Below are positions 57,583 through 64,000 of a stretch of DNA of 64,000 nucleotides, piece by piece (within the stretch, counting starts at the first letter, position 1; each line of letters opens with the position of its first letter). Below the pieces are notes generated by a model, which saw nothing but the letters and a program-made list of their open reading frames with translations, was not told the DNA's origin and ran no database searches. Source of the stretch: Verrucomicrobiota bacterium (GTDB lineage Bacteria > Verrucomicrobiota > Verrucomicrobiia > Verrucomicrobiales > Akkermansiaceae); NCBI GenBank assembly GCA_017301995.1, contig JAFLEH010000007.1:86019-150018 (forward strand), written 5' to 3'. The translations under genes were made by a program, and so were the position numbers.

Positions 57583-58188
57583 ATGAAATCCATCCGTTCT
57601 TCCCTGTATTCGATCATCTGGTCGGCTGCGATCATGGCGGCGGCTTCCGCGGCGGACATCGGCAATCCCGCGCCGGATTTCTCCGCCACCGACGCCAAGG
57701 GGACAACCGTGAGCCTTGCCGGAATGAAAGGAAAGATCGTGGTGTTGGAATGGATCAACTTCGGCTGTCCGTTCGTCAAGAAGCATTACGATTCCGGAAA
57801 CATGCAGAAATTGCAGAAATCCTATGCCGGGAAAGGGGTGGTTTGGGTCACGGTGAACTCAGGCACCAAGGCCAGCGGAACCTATCTGGAACCTGCCGAG
57901 TTCATCAGGAAGGCCGAGGAAAAGAAATCAGGCGCATCCCATCTTGTCATCGATGAAAGCGGCGCGGTTGGCAAAGCATTCGGTGCCAAGGTCACTCCCC
58001 ATGTTTTCATCGTCGATGCCAAAGGCGTTTTGGTATATGATGGCGCGGTGGATTCGATCAAGTCCACCGACCCTGAGGACGTGGAAAAAGCGGTGAACCA
58101 TGTTGCAAAGGCCTTGGATGCGCTGCTGGAAGGCAAGCCGGTGGAGAAGGCCAAAACGGAACCCTATGGCTGCGGAGTGAAGTATTGA
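57583..58188 (+). CDS. Secreted redoxin (AhpC/TSA-like)
   Basis: This 201-residue protein has a signal peptide (MKSIRSSLYSIIWSAAIMAA) and a thioredoxin-fold: IGNPAPDFSATDAKGTTVSL, WINFGCPFVKKHYDSGNMQK, and VTPHVFIVDAKG. It has only one Cys at the N-end of the active helix (CPFVKKHY), plus one near the C-terminus (YGCGVKY). The single-Cys site suggests peroxiredoxin-like or thiol-shuttle chemistry. It is downstream of the DsbD_N protein. Confidence 0.82.
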   Translation: MKSIRSSLYSIIWSAAIMAAASAADIGNPAPDFSATDAKGTTVSLAGMKGKIVVLEWINFGCPFVKKHYDSGNMQKLQKSYAGKGVVWVTVNSGTKASGTYLEPAEFIRKAEEKKSGASHLVIDESGAVGKAFGAKVTPHVFIVDAKGVLVYDGAVDSIKSTDPEDVEKAVNHVAKALDALLEGKPVEKAKTEPYGCGVKY

Positions 58189-58326
58189 TTGCTGCCGCCG
58201 GTGGGTCCTACCCGAAAACAAGGAAGCCGGGCTCCCCGGGCCGAAGGACCCTCCTGACGGAGAATCCACTGGCCGCAAGGAGTCCGGCCCTTGCCATGTT
58301 AGGTGAAGTGTCCGAGGCCTGCCGCG

Positions 58327-58755
58327 CTATTCGGAGGGAGGAGCGGGCGGTTGCGGAGCGCCACCTTCACCGGGGCCGCCCTTGCCGCCGCGGCCGCCTT
58401 TTCCACCCTTGCCCGGGCCGCCTGGGCCGCCGGGGCCGGGCTTCGGGCGATTGGCCTTGAATTCATCGAGGCTCAGGCTGCCATTGCCATCGGTGTCGCC
58501 CTTCTTGAAGACTTCCTCGGCCTTGGCGGCGTCGCGCTGACCTAACGGTCCGGCCTTGAATTCATCGAGGCTGAGCGCGCCGTCGGCATTGGTGTCGAGC
58601 TTCTTGAAGATCGCCTCGGGGTCGGGACGCTGGCCTTTTCCGGGACCTCCTGGGCCGCCCTTGCCGGGACCGCCCGGTCCTTGCGGGGCTTCCTGACCGA
58701 GGGCGAACGCGGCCGCGGCCGCGAGGATACTGATTGTGGTTAGATACGGTTTCAT
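58327..58755 (-). CDS. Secreted EF-hand protein with Gly/Pro-rich tails
   Basis: This 142-residue protein has a signal peptide (MKPYLTTISILAAAAAFALG), a GPGGPGKG linker, two EF-hands (DTNADGALSLDEF and DTDGNGSLSLDEF), then a GPGGPGKGGKGGRGG-type tail. It binds Ca2+ in the envelope; its partner is unknown. It is divergent from the alpha/beta hydrolase gene. Confidence 0.88.
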   Translation of the reverse strand: MKPYLTTISILAAAAAFALGQEAPQGPGGPGKGGPGGPGKGQRPDPEAIFKKLDTNADGALSLDEFKAGPLGQRDAAKAEEVFKKGDTDGNGSLSLDEFKANRPKPGPGGPGGPGKGGKGGRGGKGGPGEGGAPQPPAPPSE

Positions 58756-58924
58756 AATCGGATTGGGGTTGGTTGTTGTGTTTGTCTGCCGGCGGCGATG
58801 GATTGGAACCGTCGGCACAGGGGTAAACTCCGGGATGCGCGGACGGTTTCGGATTTTATTGTTAAGAGTCTGTAAGGCCGATTTGGGGCTTCCCATCGGC
58901 GCGGATCGGGGTAGAATCCGCGTC

Positions 58925-59686
58925 ATGAAGACGGCAATGATCCTTCTGGCTGGGTGTGGCGGGCTGGCGCTTGGCGCCGAACCGGCCGCGAAAGAATGGC
59001 AGGCTCCCAGCGGCACGACAGTTAGATACCGTTGGAGCGAACCGGCCAGTGTGGAAACCGGAAAGACCTATCCGCTCGTTCTGTTTCTACACGGCGCCGG
59101 CGAGCGGGGGACCGATAACAAGGCCCAGTTGAAGCACGGCGTCACCGCCATTCTCAAAGCCGCGGAGAAGCTCGGCGAGCCGTGTTTCCTCATCGCCCCG
59201 CAGTGTCCGCCGGACCGCTGGTGGACGCCCATCGACCTCGGCACCATGAAGCCCAAGGACGGCGGCGCGGATCTGCTGGATGCGGTGCTCGCTCTAACCG
59301 CCGATGCCGCCAAGCGCCATCCGGTTGACACCAAGCGGTTTTACGTGACCGGACTCTCGATGGGCGGCTTCGGCACATGGAACCTGTTGGCACGCGTGCC
59401 GGAGCGGATTGCGGCGGCGGTTCCGATCTGCGGCGGCGGTGATCCGTCCAAGGCCAAGCTTTTCAAGGACGTTCCCGTGTGGGCGTTTCACGGCGACGCC
59501 GATCCCGTGGTCCCCGTCCGCACCACCCGCGACATGATCGCCGCGCTCGAAAAAGCCGGTGGCAAGCCGAAAGCGACCTATTACCCCGGCGTGCAGCACG
59601 ACTCCTGGACCCAAACTTATGCCGACATTGAGGTCCTCAAGTGGATGTTCGCGCAGCGCCACAAGGGGTCAGTCCTCGCTTGGTAA
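58925..59686 (+). CDS. Secreted alpha/beta hydrolase (PHB depolymerase/esterase-like)
   Basis: This 253-residue protein starts MKTAMILLAGCGGLALGAEP (signal; a Cys near residue 11 is not a good lipobox). It has the alpha/beta-hydrolase layout YPLVLFLHGAGERG (oxyanion loop), GLSMGGFGTW (nucleophile Ser), HGDADPVVPV (Asp) and YPGVQHDSW (His). It is likely a carbohydrate esterase or feruloyl esterase-type enzyme. It is just upstream of three sulfatases. Confidence 0.85.
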   Translation: MKTAMILLAGCGGLALGAEPAAKEWQAPSGTTVRYRWSEPASVETGKTYPLVLFLHGAGERGTDNKAQLKHGVTAILKAAEKLGEPCFLIAPQCPPDRWWTPIDLGTMKPKDGGADLLDAVLALTADAAKRHPVDTKRFYVTGLSMGGFGTWNLLARVPERIAAAVPICGGGDPSKAKLFKDVPVWAFHGDADPVVPVRTTRDMIAALEKAGGKPKATYYPGVQHDSWTQTYADIEVLKWMFAQRHKGSVLAW

Positions 59687-59838
59687 CATTTTGTGCCGCC
59701 GGGCTGGCGTGGTGATTGGCTGGGGCGATTTGCAGCTTGGGAAGGTGGGACCGATCCCCCGATTGGGGTATGACAGGATGGGAGCGGATTGGCTGTATAA
59801 ACGTCAGGTGCGGCTTGTGTCCGCCAAGTCCGATTCCG

Positions 59839-61482
59839 ATGATGAAGCTCTCCCTTGCCGCCCTTGTTTTTGCCGTGTTGGCCGCTATCCCGGCAAATGC
59901 CGCCGAGAAGCCCAACATTCTGGTTGTTTTGTTAGATGATCTCGGATACAGCGATCTGGGGTGCTACGGGGGGGAGATTCCCACGCCGAACATTGATTCG
60001 CTGGCGTCCGGCGGTCTGCGGTTCACCCACATGTGCAACTCCGCTCGCTGCTGTCCGACGCGCGCTTCGCTGCTGACGGGGTTGCATCCGGCGCAGGCGG
60101 GCATTCCCGATATGGGAGGGCAACTCACGGACAACACGGCAACGCTCGCGGAGGTCCTGAAGGGCGGCGGCTATCAAACCTATATGGTTGGGAAATGGCA
60201 TGTCGGAAACAAGCCGGAGGTCAGCCCGGTGAAACGCGGATTTGACGAATTTTACGGATACACCAACGGGCATTCGGCGGGCCAGTGGAACCTCAAGAAC
60301 TATCGTCGCCTTCCCGAGGACCGGACGCCCGAGTTGACCTATCAGACTGGTGAATTCTATGCCACCGACGCGTTCACCGACTACGCGCTGGAGTTCATCC
60401 GGAAGGCCGGAGCGGTGAAGAAACCGTGGTTTCTCTATCTTGCGCATTCGTCGCCGCATTTCCCGATCCAGGCGCCCATGGAATCGGCTCGGCCGTTTCT
60501 CGATACCTATCGGAAAGGCTGGGATGTCTTGCGCGAGGAAAGGTTCGGGCGGCTCAAGAAGATCGGTTTGGCCAATAGCGACCGATGGAAGCTCACGCCA
60601 CGTTCGGTGGTGCCGGTGGAAGCGAATGCCGCCATCGCGAACGGCTATCCGGGGAAGCCCAATCCCGCGTGGGATTCGCTGGATGCGGACCGCCGCGAGG
60701 ACCTCGCGCACCGGATGGCCCTCTACGCCGCGATGGTGAAACACGTGGACGACGGGATCGGCCGGATTGTCGCCCGGTTGAAGGCGGACGGCACCTTCGG
60801 AAACACCCTGATCATCGTTCTATCCGACAATGGCGCCTGTTACGAATGGGGACCGTTCGGCTTTGACGGGGAGTCCCGCGAAGGCACGACCAAACTCAAT
60901 ACCGGCGCGGAGATGGCGAGAATGGGAGGACCCGGCACCCACATGTCCTATGGATCCGCGTGGGCGAACCTCTGCAACACGCCGTTCAGGCTCTACAAGC
61001 ATTTCACCCACGAGGGAGGCATCCTCACACCCTGCATCGTTCACTGGCCGGCCGGCGTCCGCGAACCGAACCGTTGGGTGCGGGACCACGCCCATGTGAT
61101 GGATCTGATGCCGACACTAACCGAAGTTTCGGGTGCGGTCTATCCGAGCGAGAGGAATGGCGCGAAGGTTGCCCCGTTGGAAGGTGTTAGTCTGGCGCCG
61201 TTGTTCCGCGGCAAGGCTCCTTTGCCCGAGCGGGCGATCTGCCTCCAGCACGAGGGAGCGTGCGCCATCACCAAGGGCCGATGGAAACTGGTGCTCGGCA
61301 AACGGTTTCCCACTCCCGCAACATGGGAGCTTTACGATTTGGCCGAAGACCCCTGCGAAATGACCGACCTCGCCGCGAAACGGGCCGATCTGGTTGCCAG
61401 TCTATCCGCCGAATGGCGGGCGTGGGCGGTCCGCACCGGTTCGCCCGTGCCCGATGGTGCGAAAGTCCCCGCGGGCAAATGA
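59839..61482 (+). CDS. Secreted sulfatase (1)
   Basis: This 547-residue type I sulfatase has a signal peptide and the metal-binding start KPNILVVLLDDLGYSDLGCY. The formylglycine motif is CCPTR at residues 71-75 (Cys71 modified), in RCCPTRASLLTGLHP. Later GKWHVGNK and DNGACYEWG complete the site. It removes sulfate esters from polysaccharides; the exact glycan is unknown. The maturase is not in the window. It lies 21 bases before sulfatase 2. Confidence 0.93.
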   Translation: MMKLSLAALVFAVLAAIPANAAEKPNILVVLLDDLGYSDLGCYGGEIPTPNIDSLASGGLRFTHMCNSARCCPTRASLLTGLHPAQAGIPDMGGQLTDNTATLAEVLKGGGYQTYMVGKWHVGNKPEVSPVKRGFDEFYGYTNGHSAGQWNLKNYRRLPEDRTPELTYQTGEFYATDAFTDYALEFIRKAGAVKKPWFLYLAHSSPHFPIQAPMESARPFLDTYRKGWDVLREERFGRLKKIGLANSDRWKLTPRSVVPVEANAAIANGYPGKPNPAWDSLDADRREDLAHRMALYAAMVKHVDDGIGRIVARLKADGTFGNTLIIVLSDNGACYEWGPFGFDGESREGTTKLNTGAEMARMGGPGTHMSYGSAWANLCNTPFRLYKHFTHEGGILTPCIVHWPAGVREPNRWVRDHAHVMDLMPTLTEVSGAVYPSERNGAKVAPLEGVSLAPLFRGKAPLPERAICLQHEGACAITKGRWKLVLGKRFPTPATWELYDLAEDPCEMTDLAAKRADLVASLSAEWRAWAVRTGSPVPDGAKVPAGK

Positions 61483-61503
61483 ATCTCCTAACATTCAAAG
61501 AAG

Positions 61504-63168
61504 ATGAGTTTCCGGAATATCCTGTTTGCCATCATTGGTGCGTCATCCGCGGCCTCCGCCGCAGCGGCGGATCCGATCCGTCCTAACATTCTTTTTGTGC
61601 TTTCCGACGACCACAGCTATCCGTTTCTCGGATGTTATGGCGATCCGAACGTGAAGACGCCGGCGCTGGACAAGCTGGCGGCGGGCGGAATGCGCTTCCA
61701 TCGGTTCTTCACCGCCGCGCCCCAGTGTGTGCCTTCGCGCGCGACGCTCATGACCGGGCGATCCCCGGTTGCGGCGCGGATCACCCGTTTCAGCTCGCCG
61801 CTTGCCGCCGATGAGATTACCTTCCCCGAGATCCTCCGGCAACAGGCCGGCTATCATGTTGGCGTTTGCGGCCGTTCCTATCATCTCGACGGATCGGGCG
61901 GCAACAGCGGATCAGATGTCGCCAGGCTTTTGGAAAAACACGGGATGCGGACGTTCGAGAAGCGCTTCGATTACGTGCGCACCGGATCCGATGGCGATGC
62001 GATCCGACAGGCGGCCGAGTTTCTCGATGGAAAGCCCGCGGACAAACCGTTCTGTCTGTGGGTCAACTTCAGCGACCCCCATCATCCGTGGAACGCTCCT
62101 GCGGAGTTCCGTCCCGATCCCGCTTCGCTGAAGCTTCCCGCCCACTGGCCGGATCTTCCAGGCTTGCGCGCGCAGATCGCGGATTATTGCGCGGAAGTCA
62201 ACCGGGTGGACCGTTCGGTCGGCGCGTTGCTCGAAATGTTGGATAAGCGCGATCTAACCAGCAAGACGCTGGTGGTGTTCGCCGGGGACAACGGCGCGGC
62301 GTTGCCGCACGGCAAAGGCTCGCTCTACGATCCGGGATCCAACGTTCCGTTTCTCGTCCGCTGGCCCGGTGTTGTTGGTCCGGGTGTGGAGTCGCGGGAG
62401 CTTGTGAGCGCCGAGGACCTCGCGCCGACCGTTTTGGCCGCGGCCGGCATCAAGGCTCCGGAGCGCATGAGCGGAAGGAGCATGCTCGCGTTGCTCAAAG
62501 GCGAACTCCACGAGCCCCGGACCCATGTTTTCATCGAGCGTGGGCCTCACGGCAGCGCCCCGGTCACCGCCGATATCCGGAGCAGCGGCTATGATCTCAG
62601 CCGCGCGGTGCGCACCGGCCGCTACAAGCTGATCTACAACTGCACGCCGTGGATTCCCTACGCGCCGGTGGATTCGGCAGGTGGCGCGGGCTGGAAGGAA
62701 ATGGCCGCGGCCAATGCGGCGGACCAGCTTCCGTCCGGGCTCCGGGCTACCTATTTCACCTCTCCGCGACCGGTTTATGAGTTATATGATTTGGAAGAGG
62801 ATCCATCCGAACTCAACAACCTCAGCGGAGAAAAGGAAGTGGCCGCGATTGAGCGCGATCTGCGTCTGGCACTCGCCGAGAAAATGATTCTGGACTTCGA
62901 TTATCTTCCGCTGCCGGCGATTTCCGCGCTTGGAAACGGAAGTGAATCCCCGCCGAAATCTCCCAACCGCGGCGCCGCATTCAAACGGCTCGATACCGAT
63001 GGCGATGGCAAGCTCAGCAAGGCCGAGTTTTCGGTCAAACGGAAACCGGACGACGCCTCAATCTGGTTCGCCCGCCGCGACGCCGACGGAGACGGTTACG
63101 TCAGCCGCGAGGAATATCTGCCCGCCAATCCACTTTCCCAGAAAACCCCTGACAAACCAACACCATGA
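61504..63168 (+). CDS. Secreted sulfatase (2) with C-terminal EF-hands
   Basis: This 554-residue sulfatase has a signal peptide (MSFRNILFAIIGASSAASAA) and RPNILFVLSDDHSYPFLGCY. The formylglycine motif is CVPSR at residues 75-79 (QCVPSRATLMTG). A C-terminal pair of EF-hand loops (DTDGDGKLSKAEF and DADGDGYVSREEY) is fused on, an uncommon addition that may bind Ca2+ or a cell-surface partner. Its stop overlaps the next ATG (ATGA). Confidence 0.93.
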   Translation: MSFRNILFAIIGASSAASAAAADPIRPNILFVLSDDHSYPFLGCYGDPNVKTPALDKLAAGGMRFHRFFTAAPQCVPSRATLMTGRSPVAARITRFSSPLAADEITFPEILRQQAGYHVGVCGRSYHLDGSGGNSGSDVARLLEKHGMRTFEKRFDYVRTGSDGDAIRQAAEFLDGKPADKPFCLWVNFSDPHHPWNAPAEFRPDPASLKLPAHWPDLPGLRAQIADYCAEVNRVDRSVGALLEMLDKRDLTSKTLVVFAGDNGAALPHGKGSLYDPGSNVPFLVRWPGVVGPGVESRELVSAEDLAPTVLAAAGIKAPERMSGRSMLALLKGELHEPRTHVFIERGPHGSAPVTADIRSSGYDLSRAVRTGRYKLIYNCTPWIPYAPVDSAGGAGWKEMAAANAADQLPSGLRATYFTSPRPVYELYDLEEDPSELNNLSGEKEVAAIERDLRLALAEKMILDFDYLPLPAISALGNGSESPPKSPNRGAAFKRLDTDGDGKLSKAEFSVKRKPDDASIWFARRDADGDGYVSREEYLPANPLSQKTPDKPTP

Positions 63169-64000
63169 AACTTATCCTCCCGATTCTGCTTGCCCTGACC
63201 GCATTTGGTTCGGCCGTTGGGGCCGCGAACCCCAACATCATTGTCATTCTCGCCGATGACATGGGATTTTCCGATATCGGATGTTATGGCTCCGAGATTC
63301 CGACCCCCAATCTCGACGCGCTTGCCGCGGGCGGGCTCCGTTTCACGCAGTTTTACAACACCGGCCGCTGCTGTCCCACCCGCGCCTGTTTGATGACCGG
63401 ACTCTATCCGCATCAGGCCGGTGTGGGCCACATGACGGAGGACAAGGGTGTGCCCGGCTATCAGGGGCGTCTCAACGACCGTTGCGCCACCTTTGGCGAA
63501 GTGCTCAAGCCGGCCGGTTACTTCACCGCCATGACGGGAAAATGGCATGTCGGCCAGGCCGCGGGCGTGACGCCATGGGGCAGGGGATTCGAGCGGACAT
63601 TCAACGCCGCGGCAGGCGGTTTCTATCAGGCCGGACATCCCCGCGCGCAGTTGTTTCTGAATGGCACGAAGCTTGCCGATGATGATCCGGCGTTGCCGAA
63701 GGATTGGTACACCACCGATCTGTGGACCACCTACGGGCTGAAGTTCATTGATGAGGCGAAGGCCGCCAACAAGCCGTTCTTCCTCTATCTGGCTCACAAC
63801 GCGCCGCATTTTCCGCTCCAGGCGCCCGAGGCCGATATTGCCCGCTTCCGTGGAAAGTACAAGGCCGGTTGGGATGAACTGCGGCGACAGCGGCACGCGA
63901 AACAAACCGGGATGGGCATCATCGATCCGGCGTGGACGCCCGCGCCGCGGCCTGACGCGATCAAGGCTTGGGATTCCCTAACTGAAGAACAGCGCGACCG
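63165..64000 (+). CDS. Secreted sulfatase (3), cut by the window end
   Basis: At least 278 residues are visible. It starts MKLILPILLALTAFGSAVGA (signal peptide) and has NPNIIVILADDMGFSDIGCY, then the formylglycine motif CCPTR at residues 69-73 (RCCPTRACLMTGLYP) and GKWHVGQAAG. It is more like sulfatase 1 than 2. Its start overlaps the stop of sulfatase 2 by four bases, so all three are likely one operon. The C-terminus lies beyond the window. Confidence 0.9.
   Translation, partial: MKLILPILLALTAFGSAVGAANPNIIVILADDMGFSDIGCYGSEIPTPNLDALAAGGLRFTQFYNTGRCCPTRACLMTGLYPHQAGVGHMTEDKGVPGYQGRLNDRCATFGEVLKPAGYFTAMTGKWHVGQAAGVTPWGRGFERTFNAAAGGFYQAGHPRAQLFLNGTKLADDDPALPKDWYTTDLWTTYGLKFIDEAKAANKPFFLYLAHNAPHFPLQAPEADIARFRGKYKAGWDELRRQRHAKQTGMGIIDPAWTPAPRPDAIKAWDSLTEEQRD

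Overview
The window is a GC-rich (low-60s percent by eye), densely coded bacterial chromosome segment. It most resembles a Verrucomicrobiales-type member of the PVC group. Pointers are Tat-exported Gfo/Idh/MocA oxidoreductases, a DUF6807 protein, tandem secreted sulfatases (one with C-terminal EF-hands), a 2008-residue alpha-2-macroglobulin, lysine/alanine/proline-rich histone-H1-like tails, and dispersed palindromic repeats. The genus is an inference. I saw no rRNA, tRNA or CRISPR array.

Layout: 1-340 is a tandem 110-bp palindromic repeat. 472-3642 is a corrinoid-protein activation locus (AraC regulator, DUF1638, RACo/RamA-like activator). On the minus strand follow a PPi-type phosphofructokinase, a secreted protein and an AddB/RecB-like nuclease (3686-8878). 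9244-13372 is an amino-sugar operon: glmM, a GlmU-C-terminus-like acetyltransferase, glmS. 13433-17118 holds an RRM protein with a structured leader, nth, truA and two unknowns. 17128-22566 (minus) holds pgl, zwf and ppdK. 22760-26406 is a small defence and stability island: a Septu-like ATPase/HNH pair, AbrB-Doc, BrnT-BrnA, then a VanZ-like protein. rpsT and small genes follow, with the first of two identical 349-bp IS4-derived mini-elements.

28236-36174 holds two paralogous membrane-anchored proteins, pheA, scpB, an H1-tail/DksA-like fusion, rpmG, rpsR, folE2 and a 212-bp inverted-repeat element with a 5-bp target duplication. 36175-40943 holds gap and a cluster of four membrane- or lipid-anchored coiled-coil proteins. 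The third is split by the second mini-element copy (perfect 9-bp target duplication). 41154-50155 covers sugar use: an MFS sugar porter, a GH13 enzyme, DUF1287, and a four-gene minus-strand operon (TIM-barrel epimerase, DUF6807, two Gfo/Idh/MocA). 50437-64000 is mostly exported: alpha-2-macroglobulin, DsbD-N domain protein, redoxin, EF-hand protein, alpha/beta hydrolase, and three sulfatases, the last cut by the window end.

Functional picture: a heterotroph that degrades sulfated and ordinary polysaccharides, runs partly PPi-linked glycolysis (PPi-type PFK plus PPDK) with an oxidative pentose phosphate branch, and has recent mobile-element activity. The best candidates for something undescribed are the non-autonomous elements with readable target duplications, the coiled-coil/SHD1-like envelope cluster they struck, and the structured leader of the RRM gene.
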